NCBI RefSeq assembly: GCF_030441895.1
Contig: NZ_JARJAS010000004.1
Length of the DNA: 64,000 nt
From: Enterococcus_D entomosocium
GTDB taxonomy: Bacteria; Bacillota; Bacilli; Lactobacillales; Enterococcaceae
Reading direction: 5' to 3' (one strand)
Below are positions 8,756 to 16,426 of the stretch, piece by piece. The notes below the pieces were generated by a model. The model was given only the letters and a program-made list of their open reading frames with translations. It ran no database searches and had not been told where the DNA came from. Position 1 is the first letter of the stretch, and the number at the start of each line of letters is the position of its first letter. A program made the position numbers and the translations under genes.

Positions 8756-9448
8756 ATGGTTGCATTTATGACGAGCGAAAAATGGCTGCAAAGTGAGCGT
8801 TTTTATTATGTGATCCTACCAATTCTCATGGTAGTTGGTCTGATTGCGTTATTAGGGTTCCTGATGGTTCTGCTTTATCGAGAAAACCGCAACCCAAAAG
8901 TGACGCTATTGCTTGGCGGCATAGTCGTTACGTGTCTATTAGGTTTTTTTATTGGGGATCAAGTGTATGGTGAATTCAAAACGTATAATGCGCTGATCAC
9001 ACCGAATATCCGAGATCGCGAAAAGATGTTTCTAGGCTATAAATATTACGAATCTGATACTACAGCAATTTATCAGCGCATCCAAAGCAATGAAGCGATT
9101 GAAACTTTAGGAATCTATCAAGCAATACCGGTGGAACGGGAGATTGAATTTCTTGGTTCTGCTCATAACTCCGTATATTTTAAAATGGGCGCCCAGGTTT
9201 ACTATGCTCGCTATCAACCGACTTTTGTGGATGAGGAAACAACTGCTAAACTGCAGGGGGTTCAATATCATTTGACTGATCCTTCCTTTGAAACAATTGG
9301 TTTCTATTCCGAAACCAACAACTATTTAACGGCAATCACGATTCCAAAGTCCCAAGAAACCCTCGAATATCAATCCGTTGATTCTGTGATCCCGAAAGAA
9401 TTTGGGAAAAGTCAAACCCAATGGGCGTTACCGAATAGGAATGAATAA
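8756..9448 (+). CDS. Unknown membrane protein with an extracytoplasmic domain
   Basis: I do not recognise this 230-residue protein. Two hydrophobic helices (about 16-42 and 50-68) form a hairpin joined by a short basic loop (YRENRNPK). About 160 residues that look soluble and beta-rich follow, so the domain is likely on the same side of the membrane as the N-terminus. AGAGGA before ATG 8756 supports the start. A 13-bp hairpin without a T run lies upstream at about 8699-8730, and a candidate extended -10 (TGG TAAAAT, 8613-8621) lies further up. It does not share the fluoride promoter, which points the other way. Confidence 0.6.
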   Translation: MVAFMTSEKWLQSERFYYVILPILMVVGLIALLGFLMVLLYRENRNPKVTLLLGGIVVTCLLGFFIGDQVYGEFKTYNALITPNIRDREKMFLGYKYYESDTTAIYQRIQSNEAIETLGIYQAIPVEREIEFLGSAHNSVYFKMGAQVYYARYQPTFVDEETTAKLQGVQYHLTDPSFETIGFYSETNNYLTAITIPKSQETLEYQSVDSVIPKEFGKSQTQWALPNRNE

Positions 9449-9453
9449 TGATA

Positions 9454-9521
9454 AAAAAACTACCTAAGTCACGAAAGAAAGCTCCCTCAAGAAGGAAACT
9501 TCCGTGCGCAGGTAGTTTTTT
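9454..9521 (+). terminator. Terminator with a long loop
   Basis: AAAAAACTACCT (9454-9465) pairs with AGGTAGTTTTTT (9510-9521) around about 44 bases, ending in a T run. The reverse complement also ends in a T run, so it may serve the reverse-strand gene ending at 9532 too. Confidence 0.6.
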
Positions 9522-9531
9522 GCATGCTTGG

Positions 9532-9810
9532 TCAGAGAACATTGCTTTTCCTATGACTGATCAGGTAGTCCTCTTTCTTTTTGCGAGGCAATTTTTTGAA
9601 GGCGGCTTCTGCTTGAGTGGCTTTACTGCGAGTGGAAAAGCTTTCCGCATGGATCATTTGCAAGGGTCTGCGACTAGCGGGACGGGTATATTTTGCCCCG
9701 ATCCCTTTGTTATGCTCTAATAAGCGGCGACTCAAATCGGTAGTATAGCCGCCGTAAAAGGATTGGTCGTTGCAACGTAAGACATAAAAGTAATGGTTGT
9801 CAGCAGCCAT
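9532..9810 (-). CDS. GIY-YIG superfamily protein (UPF0213, YazA-like)
   Basis: A 92-residue single-domain protein. The motif YFYVLRCNDQSFYGGYTTD is the GIY-YIG core in the UPF0213 variant, followed by the conserved HNKGIGAKYTR and a Lys-rich helix KLPRKKKEDYL. The family is related to nuclease domains but its cellular role is not established; small members resemble the SLX1 nuclease. Its start overlaps the end of the methyltransferase gene by 11 bases, so the two are translationally coupled. The same pair (yabB-yazA) is adjacent in Bacillus. Confidence 0.9.
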   Translation of the reverse strand: MAADNHYFYVLRCNDQSFYGGYTTDLSRRLLEHNKGIGAKYTRPASRRPLQMIHAESFSTRSKATQAEAAFKKLPRKKKEDYLISHRKSNVL

Positions 9811-10534
9811 AGAGCATCGCCTTCACTTCTGGACTATAAGAGCCCGTTTCATCATAGGTAATGAGAGGAGAATCAATTTTAAACCCTTCCGCCTTACCAT
9901 CCTTGATTCCTTCAATCAATAAAATATTGGCCTCTTTGCCTACTTTCGGATAGACGAAGCGGACTCGTTTTGGCGCGATTCGATGGGTGCGCATATGGTC
10001 CAAAATATCGAGAAAGCGATCCGGGCGATGAACCATCGCAAACCTTCCATTCATTTTTAACGCTTTACTGGCGGTTTGGATCACTTCATCTAAATTTGTG
10101 GTGATCTCGTGCCGGGCGATCGCTAAATAGGGATTCGGGTTTTTGATCGCCGTCGGTATATTTTTAAAATAAGGCGGATTGCAGACCAAAAGATCGACGG
10201 AATCAGGTTTGATTTTTTGAAAGAGATTCTTCAAATCCATAGGATAGACCGTCAGCTGTTCTTGCAAGTCATTTAATTCGATACTGCGCTGCGCCATATC
10301 CGCTAAGCGTTCCTGCAATTCGACCTGATAAATATGAGCAGTCGTTTTTCTGCTGATAAATAAACCGACTGCGCCATTCCCTGCACAAAGGTCAACGATC
10401 ACACCTCTTTTTGGTACTCTAGCGTAATTGGCTAATAAGACAGCATCTAATGAAAAAGAAAAAACTTCGGAACTCTGAATGATCTTGATGTCATCGGCAT
10501 ACAATTGGTCAATGCGTTCGTTCGGTTGCAACAT
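9800..10534 (-). CDS. tRNA1(Val) adenine-37 N6-methyltransferase family (YfiC/YabB-like)
   Basis: A 244-residue Rossmann-fold methyltransferase. The SAM-binding motif I is VDLCAGNGAVG (about 47-57), and motif IV is LLVCNPPYFKN, the NPPY signature of enzymes that methylate exocyclic amino groups. The N-terminal QPNERIDQLYADDIKIIQS and the arrangement match the YfiC/TrmN6 family, which modifies A37 of tRNA-Val in E. coli; the substrate in Firmicutes is inferred from the family. It is the first gene of a two-gene reverse-strand operon. A TATAAT at 10574-10569 on the reverse strand may be its -10 box, with a poor -35. Confidence 0.88.
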   Translation of the reverse strand: MLQPNERIDQLYADDIKIIQSSEVFSFSLDAVLLANYARVPKRGVIVDLCAGNGAVGLFISRKTTAHIYQVELQERLADMAQRSIELNDLQEQLTVYPMDLKNLFQKIKPDSVDLLVCNPPYFKNIPTAIKNPNPYLAIARHEITTNLDEVIQTASKALKMNGRFAMVHRPDRFLDILDHMRTHRIAPKRVRFVYPKVGKEANILLIEGIKDGKAEGFKIDSPLITYDETGSYSPEVKAMLYGC

Positions 10535-10671
10535 GAAGCATACTCCTGTTCTAAATTCATTTCAATGTATTATACTACGATTAAGAATAATGGGAAACGC
10601 TAAAAAAGGCTTGTCATTTAAACCGTTTTTTTGCATACTTGAATAGGAGAGAAATAGAAAGGAAAATGAGT

Positions 10672-11307
10672 ATGTTTTTTCGCTTTATGCGCGGTGTGGT
10701 TCGCGTAGTATTATTTTTGATCAACGGCAATGCTCGTTATCAAAACAAAGAGGTTTTACCTAAAAATGAAAACTATATTTTAGTGGCTCCTCACCGAACC
10801 TGGTGGGATCCATTGTACCTAGCAGTGGCTGCTCGGCCAAAGAAATTCAGTTTTATGGCGAAAGAAGAGCTGTTCAAAAACCCGATTTTACGGTTCATTT
10901 TGATTCATGCCAATGCTTTTCCAGTCAAACGGGACAAGCCAGGACCGAGCGCGGTAAAGACGCCAGTCAAAATCTTGAAGGAAACCGATCTTAGCTTGAT
11001 CATGTTCCCAAGTGGTACGAGACATGCAACGGCCTTAAAAGGTGGCATGGCGTTGATCGCGAAAATGGCCAAAGTCAAGATCGTTCCCTCTGTTTATCAA
11101 GGACCGCTGACATTAAAGGATTTATTTAAACGCAAGCGAGTGACTGTCCGTTTTGGGGAGCCAATCGATATCAGTGACATCAAAAAGATGGACAAAGAGG
11201 GCTTGGCGGAAGTGGAACGGCGCATACAAGGTGCATTTGACACACTGGATCAAGCGATCGATCCGTCATTTGTTTATCAAATCGATGAGTCCAAAAGAGA
11301 AGATTAA
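10672..11307 (+). CDS. 1-acyl-sn-glycerol-3-phosphate acyltransferase (PlsC family)
   Basis: A 211-residue membrane-associated acyltransferase. The catalytic HX4D motif is APHRTWWDPLY (His41, Asp46), and motif III is FPSGTRH (about 112-118), a common Firmicute variant of FPEGTR. A hydrophobic N-terminal stretch (about 7-18) would anchor it to the membrane. The family makes phosphatidic acid from lysophosphatidic acid and acyl-ACP. I chose ATG 10672, 8-9 bases after AAAGGA; ATG 10666 lies too close to that site. It stands alone between a divergent gene and a terminator. Confidence 0.9.
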   Translation: MFFRFMRGVVRVVLFLINGNARYQNKEVLPKNENYILVAPHRTWWDPLYLAVAARPKKFSFMAKEELFKNPILRFILIHANAFPVKRDKPGPSAVKTPVKILKETDLSLIMFPSGTRHATALKGGMALIAKMAKVKIVPSVYQGPLTLKDLFKRKRVTVRFGEPIDISDIKKMDKEGLAEVERRIQGAFDTLDQAIDPSFVYQIDESKRED

Positions 11308-11314
11308 TACCTAA

Positions 11315-11353
11315 GAAAAGCCGTTGATCCTTTTGTGATCAGCGGCTTTTTTC
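11315..11353. terminator. Bidirectional terminator between plsC-like gene and mupG
   Basis: A 14-bp stem (AAAAGCCGTTGATC against GATCAGCGGCTTTT, with a wobble) and a 7-base loop is flanked by A and T runs, serving both converging transcripts. Confidence 0.9.
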
Positions 11354-11360
11354 TAATGAT

Positions 11361-12452
11361 TTAATCCAATAATTCGAAAGCAAATTTGGTCCATGGTTTC
11401 AAATATTCTAACAAAGGCAACTCCTCTTTGGGGATAGCGCCGACTTTGTTTTTTCGGGCGTCTTGGTGAGGGGTCAAAACGATCTGCAATTCGTTTTTGT
11501 ATTGACCAAAGGTATCATTGCCGATAACGATGTCCCCATAAGCAAACGGTTCATGGTTTGTATGAGGGAGGTTTTCGATGGGACGGTATTTCACCCGTGA
11601 TTGTGTGGACCGAGCGACTAACGCATTACTGTCACCGCGACGAAAATGATTGGTTTCAGCTAATATCCTCCGTTCGATTTCGCTGGCTTCTGCTTCTACG
11701 GAAACGCCAAAGGTCAGTTTGTAGCGATCGATCGCCGCCAGAGCTTTCAGTTCTGCATCCGACGCATAGGCATTGCCAATAATCACCGTATCGATCAACC
11801 CAGAAGCAAAAAGCAGCTTTCCTTGTAACGCCAAAGGTAAATCGCGACAAGATTCTAAGGTTGGCAGGCCATCATTGACTTCCCAAGGGCCAATTTTGGC
11901 TGATTGACTAGTGATGAAGGCGGCTGTTTTCAACCCATATTTTTTAAAACGTTGACTGCAGTTGCGGAAAAAAGCCTCCGTTAATCCTGTGCCTCGTTGG
12001 GGGTAAAAATTGTGGCAGCCATATAAAAAAGGTTCATTGGCTTGATAAGAAAGGATATTTTCTAAATAGTTCACATCATTACTCATGTTTAATTCAATCG
12101 CCAAGCCGAATGGATTGAAGGTCAGTTGGGCTTCTTTGCTGCCATCAAACCCTTGATCCAAGCGGATACCGTCCGCACCTAATTCTGCAAAGAAGCTTAG
12201 ATCGTCATAAGAGATCGCCAGATCACTAAAAACAGCTGGGGAAATATCTAAAATCGTTTCAAACCCAAGGTTCTTGGCAAACCCGATAATCGAAGAGAAT
12301 TTTTTTCTGACGGTCTCTTTGCCTTCACTGACTTCTAGCATACTCATAAATAAGCGAGAGTAACCAAGGGCAGCAGCTTTTTTTAAATAGTCTTGATCCA
12401 GTAAAGGATCGCTATGGTCGGGGTAAATCGAAAGGCCAATTTCTCGTTTCAA
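11361..12452 (-). CDS. mupG: 6-phospho-N-acetylmuramidase (DUF871 family)
   Basis: A 363-residue protein of the DUF871 family, with a TIM-barrel N-terminal part (REIGLSIYPDHSDP..., DGIRLDQGFDG, YGCHNFYPQRGTGLT) and a small C-terminal beta domain (about 245-363). In Staphylococcus aureus MupG splits MurNAc-6-phosphate-GlcNAc inside the cell, the product of PTS uptake of a cell-wall disaccharide. Here it follows a PTS IIC gene and anmK, which fits cell-wall recycling. A strong terminator-like hairpin separates it from the PTS gene, so its dose may be lower. A GAGG site lies upstream of ATG 12452. Function is inferred from the family; murQ is not in the window. Confidence 0.85.
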   Translation of the reverse strand: MKREIGLSIYPDHSDPLLDQDYLKKAAALGYSRLFMSMLEVSEGKETVRKKFSSIIGFAKNLGFETILDISPAVFSDLAISYDDLSFFAELGADGIRLDQGFDGSKEAQLTFNPFGLAIELNMSNDVNYLENILSYQANEPFLYGCHNFYPQRGTGLTEAFFRNCSQRFKKYGLKTAAFITSQSAKIGPWEVNDGLPTLESCRDLPLALQGKLLFASGLIDTVIIGNAYASDAELKALAAIDRYKLTFGVSVEAEASEIERRILAETNHFRRGDSNALVARSTQSRVKYRPIENLPHTNHEPFAYGDIVIGNDTFGQYKNELQIVLTPHQDARKNKVGAIPKEELPLLEYLKPWTKFAFELLD

Positions 12453-12469
12453 TGGTTTTCCCTCTTTCT

Positions 12470-12555
12470 AAAAAAATCGTACGAAGCACCTCTTAGTATC
12501 GAAAAAAGCTGCTGTGGAGCGCTTCTTCCGATTGTCTTGATGGGTGCTTCGTCCG
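12470..12555 (-). terminator. Intercistronic hairpin and terminator between PTS IIC and mupG
   Basis: On the reverse strand a GGACGAAGCACC arm pairs with GGTGCTTCGTAC, around an inner hairpin (GAAGAAGC/GCTTTTTTC), and is followed by seven T just before the mupG ribosome binding site. It may stop part of the transcripts or protect the 3' end of the upstream message. Confidence 0.7.
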
Positions 12556-12570
12556 ACCTTTATCAACAAA

Positions 12571-13866
12571 TTATTGTGTGACTGGTTGATTTTCTTTTTC
12601 CAATTCGTTTTTGTCATAGATTTTTACGAATGGGTAATAGATCAGAATCGATAAAAGAATCAAAAGAACATTCAGCACGATCGCACGCCAATCGCCGCCA
12701 GTCGCTAAGAAAGCACCAATTGGTCCAGGCAATGTCCAAGGGGCATTGACCGTGACGGCATTGACTAAACCTGCTGAGGTGGCGACCCATGCAATGACAC
12801 CATTGATTAAAGGCGCAATGATGAATGGTGGGATCAAGATTGGATTCAAGACGATCGGTGTACCGAAAATCAGTGGTTCGTTGATGTTGAAAATAGCTGG
12901 AATTAAGGCTGTTTTTCCTAGTTTTGAACCGAATTCCGATTTTGTGCGAAAAGCTAACAAAATAGCCAAACCAATCGTTGAACCAGCCCCACCAATCCAG
13001 ATGAACCATTGATAAAATGGTTCGGCTGCAATATTGGGAATCATATCTCCCGATGCAAGCGCTGTTGTATTTCCTTCTAACAACTGTAACCATAATGGAC
13101 GAGCCAGTGAACCAACGATAGAAGCACCATGGATCCCGAATGACCAGAAGAAGGTCGTCAAGAAGGTGATCAAAAGCACACTTGGCAAGGTATCTGCGGC
13201 ACTGACTAAAGGATCGACCACTTTTGCCACGATCGTGTGCCAGTCAAAACCGATATAGTAAGTGATCGCGCCCATTCCTAAAATGATCACTAAAGTGGGA
13301 GTCAAGGCTTCAAAAGAGCGAGCGACTGCAGGTGGGACTTGTTCTGGCATCGTGATTTTAAATTTCGATTTGTCCGTTAACCGATAGATTTCAACGGCAA
13401 GAATCGAGGTGATGATCGCCACGAACATACCAGCACTCCCTAAATTGGCCATTGGCAAGACAAAACCGACCGTTCCAGCTGCATCCAACGCTTCTGCTGG
13501 GATATTGACCGGGGTGAAGGTCAGTAAGAAGGCGGTCGTTGCTAAGATCCCGCCTGAAAGACCATCAAGCTTATAAGAGCGAGAAAGACTGTATCCGATC
13601 CCGAATGCAGCATACAAGCTCATAATGTACATCGTCATTCGATAAGGCAATAAGATGGTTGTGGCATTGCTAGACAAGAATTGATAGATGCCCCAACTTT
13701 GAGGCAGCGGTGGAAAGGCTAAAATCATAAAGAACGAACTGACGATAATCAATGGCAATGTTGAAACGATCCCGTCACGAACCGCTCGCAAATGACGCTG
13801 GCTGCCAAGTTTTTCCATCGGTCCTGCCAGATGGCGTTCGATGAACTGAGTGAATTTATCTAACAT
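12571..13866 (-). CDS. PTS system IIC component, cellobiose/lactose (CelB) family
   Basis: A 431-residue permease with about ten membrane segments. FWSFGIHGASIVG and NINEPLIFGTPIVLNPILIPPF are signatures of the Lac/Cel family EIIC; the Glu of the second motif is the sugar-binding residue. The family imports beta-linked di- and monosaccharides as phosphates, with the phosphate coming from EIIB and EIIA. Neither IIA nor IIB is nearby, so this IIC must use partners encoded elsewhere. The position between anmK and mupG suggests the cargo is MurNAc-GlcNAc or a related sugar; that is inference. The start is 21 bases after the anmK stop, with AGGAGGATAAACC before ATG 13866. Confidence 0.88.
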   Translation of the reverse strand: MLDKFTQFIERHLAGPMEKLGSQRHLRAVRDGIVSTLPLIIVSSFFMILAFPPLPQSWGIYQFLSSNATTILLPYRMTMYIMSLYAAFGIGYSLSRSYKLDGLSGGILATTAFLLTFTPVNIPAEALDAAGTVGFVLPMANLGSAGMFVAIITSILAVEIYRLTDKSKFKITMPEQVPPAVARSFEALTPTLVIILGMGAITYYIGFDWHTIVAKVVDPLVSAADTLPSVLLITFLTTFFWSFGIHGASIVGSLARPLWLQLLEGNTTALASGDMIPNIAAEPFYQWFIWIGGAGSTIGLAILLAFRTKSEFGSKLGKTALIPAIFNINEPLIFGTPIVLNPILIPPFIIAPLINGVIAWVATSAGLVNAVTVNAPWTLPGPIGAFLATGGDWRAIVLNVLLILLSILIYYPFVKIYDKNELEKENQPVTQ

Positions 13867-13887
13867 GGTTTATCCTCCTAAGATGTT

Positions 13888-15048
13888 TTACATTTTTGTT
13901 TCCCATGGATTCGGAATGATTTTTCCTAAAATCACGCCTTGTGCTGCCCCGGTTGCTGCAGGGGCATTGTTGACACGGCTGTGAAGGGTTTCATTTCCTA
14001 AGATGGCGAAAGCCACCGCTTCTTTGGCATCGTTCGAACCGCCAATGTCATCTTGTGTTACAACGGCTACTGTTTCGGGTAAATAGCCTTTGATCATCTC
14101 AATCAGCAGATGGTTATGGGCGCCACCACCTGAAAGAATCACTTCAATATCATTTGTTCCCAACTGAGGGAAAATGAACCTTTGGTAACTGTCAGCAATG
14201 GAAAATGCGGTGAAATCGGTTAAAGTTCTCACCAAGTCTTCCGATGCTACTTGGGGATATTCGGTCATTAGCTGCTGCACAAAATGTTTGCCAAATTGTT
14301 CACGTCCAGTGCTTTTCGGCGGTTGCTGGGACAAATAAAAATGAGTTCTTAATTCCTTTTGCAAGGTGGGTATAATTGCTCCCGCTCGGGCTGTTTCACC
14401 AAACGCATCATAAGGCTGACCGAATAGCTGAACCATTAGTTCATCGATGACCATGTTTCCTGGACCTGTATCAAAAGCATATAATTCGCTTAAGCCACCA
14501 TTTTTAGGCAGAACCGTAACGTTGCCGATGCCGCCAATATTTTGCAATAAGCGATTTTTATCGCCTGATTGATAAAGCAGATAGTCCGTATAAGGTACAA
14601 GGGGCGCTCCTTGCCCGCCAGCAGCCATATCCATCACTCGGAAATCGGCGACGACTTTCGTTTGTAAGCCATAAGCAATAATCGAAGGTTCGCCAATTTG
14701 CAAGGTGCTGTTTTTCGCTGGATCAGCATCGGGGGAGTGCCAGATCGTTTGTCCGTGGCTGGCAACAAAATCAATGCTTTTTTCTTCAATACCGGCTTTT
14801 TGGCAGAGGATTTGACACGCTTTCAAAAATTGATACCCTAATTCAGTATTTAATTGGCAGATGAGGGGAACATTTGATTCCACCGGATCACAAGCAGTTT
14901 TTATTCGTTCCTTCAATTCTTCACCAATGGGCAGTGTGAGCATTTCCATCAGCTGGACGTCAGTTTCGGTACCGCAGCCGTTGATTTTTACTAAAGCAGC
15001 GTCGATTCCATCCAAACTGGTTCCTGACATGAGTCCTATTGCAAGCAT
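13888..15048 (-). CDS. anmK: 1,6-anhydro-N-acetylmuramic acid kinase
   Basis: A 386-residue ASKHA-fold kinase. MSGTSLDGID at residues 7-16 is the phosphate-binding motif, DTGPGNMVIDELM is the sugar-site region and VILSGGGAHN closes the nucleotide site. AnmK opens and phosphorylates anhydro-MurNAc to MurNAc-6-phosphate in peptidoglycan recycling. ATG 15048 is preceded by AGGAGAAACGAT; an upstream ATG at 15138 lacks a site and would add 30 residues foreign to the family. It is the first gene of the operon with the PTS gene and mupG. Gram-positives have few anhydro sugars of their own, so the substrate may come from phage or other bacteria, or the enzyme may accept another sugar. Confidence 0.93.
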   Translation of the reverse strand: MLAIGLMSGTSLDGIDAALVKINGCGTETDVQLMEMLTLPIGEELKERIKTACDPVESNVPLICQLNTELGYQFLKACQILCQKAGIEEKSIDFVASHGQTIWHSPDADPAKNSTLQIGEPSIIAYGLQTKVVADFRVMDMAAGGQGAPLVPYTDYLLYQSGDKNRLLQNIGGIGNVTVLPKNGGLSELYAFDTGPGNMVIDELMVQLFGQPYDAFGETARAGAIIPTLQKELRTHFYLSQQPPKSTGREQFGKHFVQQLMTEYPQVASEDLVRTLTDFTAFSIADSYQRFIFPQLGTNDIEVILSGGGAHNHLLIEMIKGYLPETVAVVTQDDIGGSNDAKEAVAFAILGNETLHSRVNNAPAATGAAQGVILGKIIPNPWETKM

Positions 15049-15077
15049 ATCGTTTCTCCTTTCTTTTAGAATAGTGA

Positions 15078-15170
15078 TGAAAGCGATTGTTGAATTCGAT
15101 TTCACACTCATTGTAAATGAAGTGTAATTATATTTCAAGATATAAATTTATAATTGAAAAAACATTTCAA
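15078..15170. promoter_or_regulatory. Candidate control region of the anmK operon
   Basis: Two elements lie upstream of anmK. TGAAAGCGATTGTT at 15078-15091 resembles a CcpA (cre) site with about two mismatches. TTGAAA-5-TTTCAA at 15154-15170 is a perfect 6-bp inverted repeat that could be an operator; its left half read on the reverse strand could also be a -35. No regulator gene lies next to the operon. Both assignments are inference. Confidence 0.4.
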
Positions 15171-15260
15171 CATAATGATGTTAGGTGTTCGCTATTTTTA
15201 TCAAAAATGGGTGGTAAATGAAATTTCGCTGGAAGAGAGATGTCTAACGATCAGGGAAAG

Positions 15261-15269
15261 TGGTATAAT
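15261..15269 (+). promoter_or_regulatory. Extended -10 promoter of the sbcD operon
   Basis: TGG followed by a perfect TATAAT (15264-15269) is an extended -10 box with no clear -35. The start of transcription would be about 27 bases before sbcD. Confidence 0.65.
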
Positions 15270-15302
15270 GATTGGAAGGATATTTTTTAAGAAGGTGAAG
15301 AA

Positions 15303-16424
15303 ATGCGCTTTATACATACAGCTGATTGGCACATCGGAAAAAAACTACATGGCTATGATCTGCTGGAAGACCAACGAGCAATCATTGATCAAATCATAGC
15401 GCTAGCAAGAGCAGAAAAGGTCGATGCCATCGTCATTGCGGGGGACCTTTATGATCGTTCGGTTCCTGCTGTTGATGCAGTCAAATTACTAAATGAAAAA
15501 ATCGCTGAAATCAATTTAACGAATGAACTGCCATTATTGGCTATCTCAGGAAATCATGATAGTCCAACTCGTTTAGAAACCGGCAGTCAGTGGTTTCAAC
15601 AAACACGCTTTTACCTGTCCACCAGCATCGAACAAAGTTTGCACCCGGTTGAGTTTGACGATACACAATTCTTTTTACTACCGTATTTCGAACCCATCGA
15701 GGCCCGCTTGTTTTTTGATGAACCATTAATGAAGATTTCTGATAGTGTCCAAAGAGTCATTGAGGAGATGACCAAGAACTTTGACTCGTCCAAAAAGCAA
15801 GTGCTAGTGACCCATTTTTTTGTGGCGGGTTCTAGCCAAACAGATTCAGAAACAAAAATTCAAGTTGGCGGATTGGACAGCGTACCGACCACCGCTTTTG
15901 CGCCTTTTGATCGGGTTGTTTTAGGCCATTTACATGCCAATACGGCTCTCAAACACCCAAAGATCGGGTACAGCGGCTCACCACTGAAATTTTCCCTTTC
16001 TGAACGGACGAACCAAAAAGGGATCTATCTTATTGATACCGTAAAAGATACCAATGAATTTATTCCACTGACACCAAAAAGGGATATCCAGCAGCTGACG
16101 GCGTCCTTTGAGGAGTTGATCGATCCGGTTTTTTACCGTGATCTGGATCGTGAGGCGTTTTGGCATTTTCTGTTGACGGATCGTGCTGTGATTCCAAATA
16201 TGATGAATCAGTTGCGAAAAATCTATCCATTTATTTTGTCTGTCGAACGGTTGAATGGACGAGAACAGACGAAAAAAAGACAGCTAACGACACGAGAAAC
16301 CGACCCGCAGACCTTGATCAGTCATTTTTTTCAAGAAATGACGGGAGATTCATTGCTCGATTCACAAACCAAATGGATCGAACAAGGATTAAATGAAGCA
16401 TTTGTCGTGGAAAAGAGGGAATAG
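15303..16424 (+). CDS. sbcD: Nuclease SbcCD, subunit D (Mre11 family)
   Basis: A 373-residue metallophosphatase. The five motifs are visible: HTADWHIGK (His and Asp ligands, residues 5-13), AGDLYDR (about 47-53), SGNHDSPTR (about 83-91), a later His (VTHFF) and GHLHANT (about 205-211). With SbcC it forms the Mre11-Rad50-type complex, which opens hairpins and cleaves blocked DNA ends. AAGAAGGTGAAG before ATG 15303 supports the start. sbcC starts 2 bases after its stop, so the two are coupled. Confidence 0.97.
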   Translation: MRFIHTADWHIGKKLHGYDLLEDQRAIIDQIIALARAEKVDAIVIAGDLYDRSVPAVDAVKLLNEKIAEINLTNELPLLAISGNHDSPTRLETGSQWFQQTRFYLSTSIEQSLHPVEFDDTQFFLLPYFEPIEARLFFDEPLMKISDSVQRVIEEMTKNFDSSKKQVLVTHFFVAGSSQTDSETKIQVGGLDSVPTTAFAPFDRVVLGHLHANTALKHPKIGYSGSPLKFSLSERTNQKGIYLIDTVKDTNEFIPLTPKRDIQQLTASFEELIDPVFYRDLDREAFWHFLLTDRAVIPNMMNQLRKIYPFILSVERLNGREQTKKRQLTTRETDPQTLISHFFQEMTGDSLLDSQTKWIEQGLNEAFVVEKRE

Positions 16425-16426
16425 TC

